NCBI GenBank assembly: GCA_040385645.1 | Contig: JAZKGZ010000006.1 | Coordinates: 62,001-126,000, forward strand | Source of the DNA: JANXSS01 sp040385645 | GTDB lineage: Bacteria; Pseudomonadota; Gammaproteobacteria; Burkholderiales; Burkholderiaceae_D | Length of the DNA stretch: 64,000 bases | Reading direction: 5' to 3' | Part shown: piece after piece, positions 28,769 to 36,363 of the stretch | How positions within the stretch are numbered: the stretch's first letter is position 1 | Layout: each line of letters begins with the position of its first letter | The notes under the pieces: generated by a model | Databases searched by the model: none | What the model saw: the letters and a program-made list of their open reading frames with translations, nothing else | Told to the model about the DNA's origin: nothing | Program-made: the position numbers and the translations under genes

Positions 28769-29524
28769 TCAAAAATTGCAGAGGGTGAGCTCGAACGGCA
28801 CGTCGCCCTCGACGGGTTTGGATTTCATGTCGATGCCCTGGGTTGTAAAACGCACCCACAGCATGTATTTATTGGCGGAGATTTCCGGTATCACACCGAG
28901 CGAGACGTCCAGCGTCAGCCTTAACATCTGATAAACCTTACCTTGAAGCATTTGTTGATAGCCTGCGGCAGGTGCCAGCAACTCGGTGGCCCGCCCGGAC
29001 TCCCGCAAAAGCCGAAGCACGATAGAAATCGCATCGCAGAGCGGTACCAGCGGCTGAAACCAGAAAGAAATATCGGCATAACGCTTTTCCATCGGCTGAT
29101 GTTGCCATGCATGATAAGACGGTAGATCGAACTCGCAGGCACCGCCGGGAATGATGGTGCGGCCGCGGATACTCATGAGCCATTCGTTGTCGCGGACGTT
29201 TTGTCCGGTTTTACCTTGCGCTGCCATGAGTGCCGTGCTGACACGGTCGACCTCGGTCAGCACCGCGTCGAGGCGTTTGGCTTCCACGTTTGGGTTGGAC
29301 CGAAAACTCAGCAACGTCTGTTTTTGACGTTCGAGTTCTTGCAGCAGATCCGACTTCAGATCGGCACGGCCAGCCACTTCCAGCATTTCGAAGATCGTCG
29401 AGAGCGCTACGTGATGTTGCTGGGGGTGCCCTTGCTGCAGGAAGAACAGGAATTTCTCGTACAGGTCTTCAAGTCGCAACAACGTGCGAATACGCTCGTT
29501 GAAAGGGTATTCGTAGACAATCAA
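28769..29524 (-). CDS. zapD: ZapD, FtsZ-bundling division protein
   Basis: Cytoplasmic protein that binds the FtsZ C-terminal peptide and bundles protofilaments. The 251-aa product has the alpha-helical N-domain starting IVYEYPFNERIRTLLRLEDLYEKF and a beta-rich C-domain that contains the FWFQPLVPLCDAI stretch. The start codon is TTG (29524), with GGGAC upstream as a modest ribosome binding site; an ATG is not available at the conserved start. It leads the zapD-yacG pair. coaE and pilD, its usual neighbours, lie 2.4 kb further on behind inserted genes. Confidence 0.92.
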   Translation of the reverse strand: MIVYEYPFNERIRTLLRLEDLYEKFLFFLQQGHPQQHHVALSTIFEMLEVAGRADLKSDLLQELERQKQTLLSFRSNPNVEAKRLDAVLTEVDRVSTALMAAQGKTGQNVRDNEWLMSIRGRTIIPGGACEFDLPSYHAWQHQPMEKRYADISFWFQPLVPLCDAISIVLRLLRESGRATELLAPAAGYQQMLQGKVYQMLRLTLDVSLGVIPEISANKYMLWVRFTTQGIDMKSKPVEGDVPFELTLCNF

Positions 29525-29637
29525 AGTGAGTCCCTTTAAGTTGGCCCAGGGTGGGGCTGGAGGCTGTGCCGGGTCGTTCCGGGCAGCGGTTACGTGATTC
29601 TGAACGATGATTGATTAAATTACAAACGATGTCCAAA

Positions 29638-29756
29638 CGAAGCGGTGGAAAAGACCGCTTTCGTGCTGCCATGAAAATGATATATTGAAATTGAATCCAC
29701 CCCGTAAAATTGATTCCGCCCCGTGAAATTTAACCGACCTTAACCGCCCCTAACCG
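29638..29756 (+). repeat. Stacked direct repeats in the zapD / dehydrogenase divergent region
   Basis: Two 19-bp tandem units lie at 29688-29706 and 29707-29725, matching at 16 of 19 positions (AAATTGAWTCCRCCCCGTR). Right after them TAACCG occurs three times at exact 10-bp spacing (29731, 29741, 29751), ending 11 bp before the dehydrogenase ATG. Further left a hairpin (CGAAGCGGT with ACCGCTTTCG, 29638-29663) is present. No Shine-Dalgarno precedes the ATG. The helical phasing suggests a binding site for a dimeric or oligomeric regulator. Confidence 0.6.
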
Positions 29757-29766
29757 AACGACCGCA

Positions 29767-30747
29767 ATGAATATCGTGATTTCCGACGACTACCAGGATT
29801 GCGTTCGCAACCTGAAATGCTTTGCCGGATTGGCTTCGCACAATGTCCGCATTTTTACCGACACCCTAACCGACACCCAGGCGCTTGTCGGACGTTTTGC
29901 CGATGCCGATGCGTTGATTTTAATTCGTGAACGTACTCGCATCGACGGTGCATTGCTGCAGTCTTTGCCGAGTTTGAAATTTATCAGCCAGACTGGTCGC
30001 GCTGCCAACCATGTCGATCTTGCCGCTTGTACCGAGGCCGGCATTCCGGTGGCTGCCGAAGGCGATGCCACTAATGCTGCGGCCGAACTTACGTGGGCAC
30101 TCTTGCTGGGCATCTCACGGCAAGTGGTAACGGAAGCCAACGCCTTTAAAGCCGGCAAATGGCAAACGGCTCTGGGTACGACATTGCGGGGTAAGACACT
30201 CGGAATCGCTGGATACGGCCGGATCGGCGCATTGGTGGCGCGCTATGCCGTCGCGTTCGGCATGCATGTGGTGGTGTGGGGCAATCGGGAGAACACCACC
30301 GCCCGCGCCATTGCCGACGGCCATGAGGTCGTCGCCGATCGGCAGGCCTTTTTCGCCCGTTGCGACGTACTGTCGCTGCATGCGCGCCTGACACCGCAGT
30401 CGCGCGGCATGATTGCCGCCGCCGATTTGGCGGCGATGAAACCGACCGCAATTTTGCTCAATACCAGTCGCGCGGAACTGATCGAGCCGGGTGCGTTGCT
30501 GGCTGCATTACAATCGGGCCGGCCAGGTTTCGCAGGTATCGACGTGCACCAGAACGAGCCGATCTTCGACATTGCCTATCCATTGCTGCAGCTGCCCAAC
30601 GTACTGACCACACCCCATATCGGTTATGTGGAGGAAGATACCTACGAGCTGTATTTCGGTTTCGCAATCGAGCAGATATTGGCGTGGGAAAGCGGTCGTG
30701 CGCTGAACCTGCTCAACCCGGAAGTGTGGCCCCATCGACGTCTCTGA
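29767..30747 (+). CDS. D-2-hydroxyacid dehydrogenase, NAD-binding
   Basis: Cytoplasmic NAD(P)-dependent oxidoreductase of the 2-hydroxyacid family (phosphoglycerate dehydrogenase fold); the substrate cannot be told. The 326-aa product shows the Rossmann loop GYGRIG at 149-154 and the catalytic triad Arg235 (NTSRAELI), Glu264 (NEP) and His284 (TPHIGY). It is preceded by phased direct repeats and has no obvious ribosome binding site. The next gene is a TctC receptor, so the pair may handle a small carboxylic acid. It lies on the opposite strand to the conserved genes that flank it. Confidence 0.88.
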   Translation: MNIVISDDYQDCVRNLKCFAGLASHNVRIFTDTLTDTQALVGRFADADALILIRERTRIDGALLQSLPSLKFISQTGRAANHVDLAACTEAGIPVAAEGDATNAAAELTWALLLGISRQVVTEANAFKAGKWQTALGTTLRGKTLGIAGYGRIGALVARYAVAFGMHVVVWGNRENTTARAIADGHEVVADRQAFFARCDVLSLHARLTPQSRGMIAAADLAAMKPTAILLNTSRAELIEPGALLAALQSGRPGFAGIDVHQNEPIFDIAYPLLQLPNVLTTPHIGYVEEDTYELYFGFAIEQILAWESGRALNLLNPEVWPHRRL

Positions 30748-30835
30748 CGCGGTACACTAACGCGCCCGCAAGGCGACAAAGCACGCCAGGCCATCCTACC
30801 GGCTACCGGCTTACAACATATCAACGGAGAAATAC

Positions 30836-31858
30836 ATGAAAATGCTTCATTGCCGATTCAGCGACCGCGTCCAGAGCGGCTTCAAACTCGCATCGTTTGC
30901 CGCAGTCGTCGCCTCCGGCGCGCTCTTGGTCAATACCGCGGCGCATGCCCAAGCCCAGCCTTGGCCGACCAAACAGGCGATTCGTATCGTTTCGCCGTAT
31001 GCTCCAGGCGGTGCCACCGACATACTGGCGCGCATGCTGGGCCAGCACATGCAGGAAAAATTCAAGCAGACGGTCGTGATCGAGAACCGTGGCGGTGCCG
31101 GCGGCAATATCGGTACCGATCTCGTGGCCAAGTCGGCTCCCGACGGCTACACGCTGCTGTTGGCATCGAGCGGCCCGCTGGTGATCGCGCCGTCGTTGTA
31201 CCAAAAGCTGCCGTATCAGCCGACCAAGGATTTCACTTATATTTCACCGGTCGCCAGTGCGTCATTTGTCGTGGTCGCCAATGCCAAGGCCGGTCTGAAT
31301 ACCATCGCCGACGTAATCGCTCAGGGCAAGCAGCCCGGCAAGCTGTCGTTTGCCTCAGCCGGCTCCGGTACGCCCCAGCACATCATCGGCGAACTGTTCA
31401 ACATCCAGGCCGGCACCAAGATCCAGCATATTCCCTACAAGGGTTCGGGTCCGGCGATGAACGATCTGATCGGTAACCAGCTGCCACTTGCATTTGAAAA
31501 CCCGGTGGTGGCGATGCCGCATGTAGCTTCCGGTAAATTGAAAGTGCTGGCAGTGACTGGCGCACGTCGTTCGCCATCGTTGCCAAATGTGCCGACCGTG
31601 GCCGAAGCCGGTCTGGTCGGTTTCGAAGCCCGGCCATGGTATGCGCTGGTAGGGCCGGCGAACATGCCTGCCGACGTCACCGCCAAGCTTAACGCAACGG
31701 TCGAAGAATTCCTGGCAGCGGCAGTGACCAAGCAAAAGCTCGATACGCTCGGTGCCGAGCCGATGTACTTGCCGACTTCGCAATTCAAGACCTTCGTCGA
31801 CAGCGAACTGGAAAAATGGACCCGGGTCGTCAAGACGTCGGGCGCTACGGTCGACTGA
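30836..31858 (+). CDS. Bug-family (TctC) periplasmic solute-binding protein
   Basis: Extracytoplasmic receptor of the tripartite tricarboxylate transporter type, greatly expanded in Burkholderiales. The 340-aa precursor has a signal peptide (about 1-38, cut near AHA-QAQP), then WPTKQAIRIVSPYAPGGATDILARML, the family entry motif, and IENRGGAGGNIGTD. No TctA or TctB membrane partner is present, so it is an orphan receptor. A GGAG ribosome binding site precedes the ATG. Together with the dehydrogenase it forms a two-gene + strand insert between zapD and coaE. Confidence 0.9.
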   Translation: MKMLHCRFSDRVQSGFKLASFAAVVASGALLVNTAAHAQAQPWPTKQAIRIVSPYAPGGATDILARMLGQHMQEKFKQTVVIENRGGAGGNIGTDLVAKSAPDGYTLLLASSGPLVIAPSLYQKLPYQPTKDFTYISPVASASFVVVANAKAGLNTIADVIAQGKQPGKLSFASAGSGTPQHIIGELFNIQAGTKIQHIPYKGSGPAMNDLIGNQLPLAFENPVVAMPHVASGKLKVLAVTGARRSPSLPNVPTVAEAGLVGFEARPWYALVGPANMPADVTAKLNATVEEFLAAAVTKQKLDTLGAEPMYLPTSQFKTFVDSELEKWTRVVKTSGATVD

Positions 31859-31885
31859 TCAAGCTCGACCGGATCAAATTTTTTT
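31848..31885 (+). terminator. Possible terminator after the TctC gene
   Basis: CGGTCGA (31848-31854) pairs with TCGACCG (31865-31871). An alternative TGATC/GATCA stem (31856-31860 with 31872-31876) sits right before seven T residues (31879-31885). It overlaps the stop codon and faces the 3' end of coaE. The two stems are mutually exclusive and the shorter one is weak, so this is tentative. Confidence 0.45.
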
Positions 31886-31900
31886 CATCAGGGCCGATAC

Positions 31901-32593
31901 TTAAAGTTTGGAGTCCGTTGCAGGCGCGCCCGGTAATGCGCGCGCCTGAATTTGATATTGCGCATGCAGGCGCGCTACCCGGCGCGTTAGCCTCGCCGCA
32001 TCACCGTTATTGTCGATCACATCATCTGCAGCAGCCAGGCGTTCGCTACGTGTGGCCTGGGCCGCCATGATCGCGGCGGCTTGCGCCGTGCTCATGCCAT
32101 TGCGGCGCATCACCCGCTCCAACTGCGTCGCTTCTTCGCAATCCACGACCAGTATGCGATCGACCCGATCACGCCATTGGTTCGATTCTACTAACAGCGG
32201 CACTACATAAATCAGATAGCCGGCATCGTTGGTTGCCGCTATTTGAGCCGCGTGCTGCGCTTCATGTGCGATCAACGGATGCAGGATCGCTTCCAATCGT
32301 TTTCTGGCCATTGGATCGCTGAAAACCACCGTTCGCATATGGCCGCGGTCCAGCGCACCGTCGGTCGTGACGAACGATGTGCCGAAGGCAGCGCTGATGG
32401 CCGGCATTGCCGCGCCGTCTGTGTTGGTCAATGCGTGAGCGATGACGTCGGTATCGATGATCGGCACACCGATTGCCGCGAAAAGATCGGCGACCGTGCT
32501 TTTGCCGGAGCCGATACCACCGGTCAAACCGATCGAATACGGATAGTGCGCAAGCCTGCCGTTGGCCGATGCGGTAGTGTCTATCCCAACCAT
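31901..32593 (-). CDS. coaE: CoaE, dephospho-CoA kinase
   Basis: Last enzyme of coenzyme A synthesis, phosphorylating the ribose 3'-hydroxyl of dephospho-CoA. The 230-aa product, started at ATG 32593, has the P-loop GGIGSGKS at 25-32 in YSIGLTGGIGSGKSTVADL, then IIDTDVIAHAL and the lid region HPLIAHEA. The frame is open much further upstream, but that part runs under pilD in another frame. The chosen start overlaps the pilD stop by 13 bp, in keeping with the conserved pilD-coaE order. Confidence 0.93.
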   Translation of the reverse strand: MVGIDTTASANGRLAHYPYSIGLTGGIGSGKSTVADLFAAIGVPIIDTDVIAHALTNTDGAAMPAISAAFGTSFVTTDGALDRGHMRTVVFSDPMARKRLEAILHPLIAHEAQHAAQIAATNDAGYLIYVVPLLVESNQWRDRVDRILVVDCEEATQLERVMRRNGMSTAQAAAIMAAQATRSERLAAADDVIDNNGDAARLTRRVARLHAQYQIQARALPGAPATDSKL

Positions 32594-33465
32594 ACCTGTG
32601 CGATCCGCTCGCCGAACAATAGCGTCAACAAGCCTGCCGCTGCCAGATAAGGCCCGAACGGCATGGGAATATCGCGCCCGCGCTTGGCCAGTACGACCAG
32701 GGCGATGCCGACGATGGCACCGACCAAGGACGACATCAGTACGATAATCGGCAGCATCTTCCAGCCGAGCCAGGCACCCAGTGCGGCCAAGAGTTTGAAA
32801 TCGCCGTAACCCATACCTTCCTTGCCAGTGGCGAATTTGAACAGCCAGAAAATCGTCCACAGGCTCAGATAACCGAATACCGCACCGAGCACCGCTTCCG
32901 GCAGCGGCACGAAGGTGCCGTTCAAATTCACCAGCAGGCCCAGCCACAGCAGCGGCAGGGTCAGATCGTCCGGCAGCAACTGGGTATCGGCGTCGATGAA
33001 AGTCATGGCGATCAGCATCCAGAGAAATACCAGCAGCGCCAGACCGGCAAAGCCGGCACCGAACTGCCATACCAGCAGGGCAGATAGTGACCCGGTCAAT
33101 ATTTCCACCGCCGGATATCGCGTTGAAATCGCGGTTTTGCATGCACGACATTTGCCACGTAGCGCCAGGTAGCTCAACACCGGTACGTTTTCCAAAGCGC
33201 CGATCTTGTGGCCGCATTGCGGACATGTGGAGCGTGGCAGCATCAGATTAAAACGATCCGTATGCGGCAGCGGCTGGCCGCTTTCATGGGCCACGTAGTT
33301 ATCGGATTCGCGCTGCATCATCTTCGGCATGCGATAGATGACGACGTTCAAAAAACTGCCAATCAAGAGCCCGACGATGCCAGCACAAACGGTAGCAAGC
33401 ACGTTGTTGGCGTCGGCCATGAATGCAAGTTGCTGGAAAAGATTATTTTGAAATATCGAAAACAT
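32581..33465 (-). CDS. pilD: PilD, type IV prepilin peptidase and methyltransferase
   Basis: Inner-membrane aspartyl protease that cleaves and N-methylates type IV prepilins and type II pseudopilins. The 294-aa product has the N-terminal GSFLNVVIYRMP, a cytoplasmic zinc loop with two CxxC pairs (CPQCGHKIGALE and CRACKTAIS) and the catalytic GxGDFKLLA motif (MGYGDFKLLAALGAW) with the first Asp in FIDADTQLLPD. Eight or so membrane helices. The first 15 residues before MADANNVLATVC may not be translated. No prepilin gene is in the window. Confidence 0.93.
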   Translation of the reverse strand: MFSIFQNNLFQQLAFMADANNVLATVCAGIVGLLIGSFLNVVIYRMPKMMQRESDNYVAHESGQPLPHTDRFNLMLPRSTCPQCGHKIGALENVPVLSYLALRGKCRACKTAISTRYPAVEILTGSLSALLVWQFGAGFAGLALLVFLWMLIAMTFIDADTQLLPDDLTLPLLWLGLLVNLNGTFVPLPEAVLGAVFGYLSLWTIFWLFKFATGKEGMGYGDFKLLAALGAWLGWKMLPIIVLMSSLVGAIVGIALVVLAKRGRDIPMPFGPYLAAAGLLTLLFGERIAQVWLG

Positions 33466-33892
33466 CGGTGCAGTCTAGGTTGCGATAGGAATGTATTGGA
33501 CGCCAGAATAAAAGTGGCAAAAATTGCGATCGCTTTTGGTTGTTTAAGTGCTTTACAGTAAGTTGAGCGATGATACGTGGTATTCGTTGCGTTACAAAAG
33601 TCAGTTTCCGATTACAGGTGTGCATGTTGTGCTTTTACCGCAGTGGAGCGCAATCTACCGGCTCGACTATTCGAGTCTGCGGTCTCGTGCTCGTTACCAA
33701 CATTGTTTCCGATCTTCGTCATGGCAAAAAAATATTCCGTTGAAGGTTAAAAAACGTTATCGCCGGGGGTTGGCGCGCCGCACGCAGCCGCAAGGCATCG
33801 TTTGCTTCATTCATGTACCTGACTGGGTTCGGGGCTTGCAAACGATTTGGCGTTGCGCTTAAGATCGGTATTTTTCAACTCTGCCAAGTCCT
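33466..33892. other. 427-bp gap between pilD and the OmpA-like gene
   Basis: Divergent intergenic region, more AT-rich than its neighbours. A 104-codon + frame at 33548-33862 gives a basic, low-hydrophobicity peptide without any domain or good ribosome binding site, and I do not accept it. A TTGCAA (33837) and a loosely -10-like TAAGAT about 18 bp later could drive the OmpA-like gene. Nothing else is apparent. Confidence 0.4.
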
Positions 33893-34887
33893 ATGCGCCT
33901 CCAACCTCTGTTCGCCCTTTTATGCTGTGTCACCGTTACGCAAACTGCTTTCGCCCAGCTAAATTTTCGCGAGGTAGAAGGCGGGAAAGATCACGCGCTT
34001 CTGTCCCGCTTCGACGGATCAAAAATGGTTGGGTATAAGGTGGTGCAATACGAGCAGGCGGAATTGCCGATGAGTCGGCCTTATTTTAAAGATTACAAGC
34101 TCCTGGTCGACAATCTTCTTAAACCGGAAGGCAAATACACCCGTATCGCCTATGCTTATGCAAAAGATCGATCGGGCCTCGAAGTATTCCGCAATTACCA
34201 AGCCGCGATTTCGAAGGCTGGAATGAAAGTTATTTACACGTGTGAGAAAGAATCGTGCGGCGCTTTAGATTCTTATTACAAATCCAACTATCTCATGCGC
34301 GATGGTTTCTTAACCGGCCCCGATTTTCGCAATGCGTTCAATTCAGGACTCAGTGAGCCTCGTTACCTGGTGGCCGAGGGTATGCAGTCCGACGGCAGCC
34401 CGGTGCATGTTGCCGTACTCGTTGCTCCACCGCTACGCGATGACCTTGGCGCCATTTCTCTGCAGATCATCGAGGGCAAGCCGATGCAAACCGATAAGGT
34501 ACCGCCACGCTGGATGCAGGCGGCATGGCGCGCAAGATTGCAGCGGAAGGAAAGGTGGCGGTGTATGGCGTATATTTCGACACCGATAAGACGGCAGTGA
34601 AGCCCGAATCGAAAGGTACGCTTGCCGAGATGGCAAAATTACTGCAGCAGGACAAGGATCTGAAGGTCCATATCGTAGGTCATACCGACAACCAGGGCTC
34701 CCCCGCGCACAACATGGACCTGTCGCAGAAGCGCGCTGAATCGGTTGCCAGATTGCTCACTACGGATTACAAAATCGACGCCAAAAGGCTGAATGCAAAA
34801 GGCGTCGGTTCCTATGCCCCAATTACCTCGAACAACGCCGAATCGGGCCGTGAGAAAAACCGGCGGGTAGAGCTGGTGAAGCAATAA
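33893..34887 (+). pseudogene. OmpA-like outer-membrane protein gene with a frameshift (DUF4892-like plus OmpA domain)
   Basis: Two overlapping frames together make one protein. The 5' frame (33893-34600) has a signal peptide (MRLQPLFALLCCVTVTQTAFA) and a periplasmic domain of roughly 185 residues resembling DUF4892. The second frame (productive from about 34498 to 34887) holds an OmpA peptidoglycan-binding domain: VYGVYFDTDKTAVKPESKGTL, then HTDNQGSPAHNMDLSQKRAESV and REKNRRVEL. The junction is at about 34495-34502, where a single lost base accounts for the shift: the span is 995 bp, one short of a multiple of three. After the junction the first frame yields unrelated basic residues. It may be a recent mutation or a sequencing error. 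The gene sits on the opposite strand between pilD and pilC. Confidence 0.82.
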
Positions 34888-35103
34888 AGATTGCATAGCT
34901 GCTGAGATCTTGGAATTTGGTGCGCTCGGTTCGGCGTCGTTTTCCGTCAGCAGTACACAATTTAACTACTCGATGCCACTTTCTGGGCAACCGCACAGGA
35001 ATATGGCCGCATATTAGTAACGCGCAACACCAGGGACTTTGGTCTACTGAACCTGGCGTTCGCATTCCTAATTTGCTTCTGCGACCAACCTGCTGCCAAC
35101 GCG

Positions 35104-36336
35104 TTAAACCACTGCGCCAAGTTTGAAGATCGGCAGATACATCGCAATCACCAACCCACCGATCAGGACACCTAATACGACCATGATCAGCGGTTCCATC
35201 AGAGACGCCAGAGAAGCCACGGCTTCATCGACTTCCTGCTCGTAAAAGTCCGCGACCTTGCCCAGCATTTGATCGAGCGAACCCGACTCCTCTCCGATGG
35301 ACACCATCTGCGTGACCATGTTGGGAAATACCTCGGCATTTTGCATCGCCACCGTCAGGCTGGTGCCGGTACTGACCTCCGACTGAATCTTTTTGGTTGC
35401 ATCCAGATAGACGGCGTTGCCGGAAGCACCGCCGACCGAATCGAGCGACTCCACTAGCGGCACGCCGGCGGCGAACATAGTGGCTAGAGTACGGGTCCAA
35501 CGGGCAATGGTCGCTTTGCGGATCACGGCACCGAAGATCGGCGCTTTGAGCAATAGGCGGTCCATGGCGCGCTGCATGTTCAATGAGCGACGCCAAGACT
35601 GGAAGAATAGATACAAACCACCGAAGATGCCGCCAAAAATTAGATACCACCATTGCACGAAGAAGTCAGAGATCGACATCACGATCAGGGTCGGTGCAGG
35701 TAGGTCCGCACCGAAGCTGGTGAACACCTCTTTAAAGGCTGGCACCACCCAGATCATGATTACGGCGGTGACCACGAACGCCACCACCATGATCGAAATC
35801 GGGTAGAACATCGCCGACTTGATCTTGCCCTTGATGGCGATCGTTTTTTCTTTATAGACCGCCAAGCGTGTTAGCAGATCTTCCAGAATACCGGCCTGTT
35901 CGCCGGCACCGACGAGGTTGCAGAACAGTGGATCGAAGTACAGCGGAAACTTGCGGAATGCCTGGTTAAGGCTGGTACCGGTTTCGACATCGCTGCGAAT
36001 ATCTTGAATCAGTTTCGATACCGATGGGTTGGCGTGGCCTTTGGCGACGATGTCGAAGGATTGCAGCAACGGCACACCGGCCTTCATCATGGTTGCCAGC
36101 TGGCGGGTAAAGAGCGTGATGTCTTTCTCGGTAATTTTTTTGCCGCTGCGGAACGTCTTCTTTTTGACCTTGGTCGTGGCAATACCTTGACGGCGCAAAG
36201 TGACGTTGACGATCGATTCGCTATTGGCACGCATTTCACCGCGCACCTGCTTGCCTGCCTTGTCGCGGCCTTCCCAGACAAAAATGACTTCGGTCGGTGA
36301 GCGAAGAGTAGAGGTGGTGCGGGCTGCGGTGGCCAT
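35104..36336 (-). CDS. pilC: PilC, type IV pilus inner-membrane platform protein
   Basis: GspF/PilC-family platform that couples the PilB ATPase to pilin assembly. The 410-aa protein has two homologous cytoplasmic GspF domains (TLFTRQLATMMKAGVPLLQSF and TIARWTRTLATMFAAGVPLVESL), three membrane helices and the terminal LIGGLVIAMYLPIFKLGAVV. It is 27 bp downstream of pilB on the same strand. A 216-bp gap after it contains no gene. Normally pilD follows directly; here the OmpA-like gene intervenes. Confidence 0.95.
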   Translation of the reverse strand: MATAARTTSTLRSPTEVIFVWEGRDKAGKQVRGEMRANSESIVNVTLRRQGIATTKVKKKTFRSGKKITEKDITLFTRQLATMMKAGVPLLQSFDIVAKGHANPSVSKLIQDIRSDVETGTSLNQAFRKFPLYFDPLFCNLVGAGEQAGILEDLLTRLAVYKEKTIAIKGKIKSAMFYPISIMVVAFVVTAVIMIWVVPAFKEVFTSFGADLPAPTLIVMSISDFFVQWWYLIFGGIFGGLYLFFQSWRRSLNMQRAMDRLLLKAPIFGAVIRKATIARWTRTLATMFAAGVPLVESLDSVGGASGNAVYLDATKKIQSEVSTGTSLTVAMQNAEVFPNMVTQMVSIGEESGSLDQMLGKVADFYEQEVDEAVASLASLMEPLIMVVLGVLIGGLVIAMYLPIFKLGAVV

Positions 36337-36363
36337 ACGGGTACTCCCTGGGTGTTCAATGTG

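Noticed and set aside
33548..33862. A 104-codon + frame in the gap before the OmpA-like gene
   Set aside because: No ribosome binding site, no domain, basic and aromatic residues in random order. Treated as non-coding.
34990..35095. A tRNA-like stretch (ACTTTGGTCTA, GTTCGCATTCC, ending GCGACCA) between the OmpA-like gene and pilC
   Set aside because: Resembles the 3' half of a tRNA, but the T-arm and acceptor stems do not pair and the 5' half is not recognisable. At most a decayed remnant.
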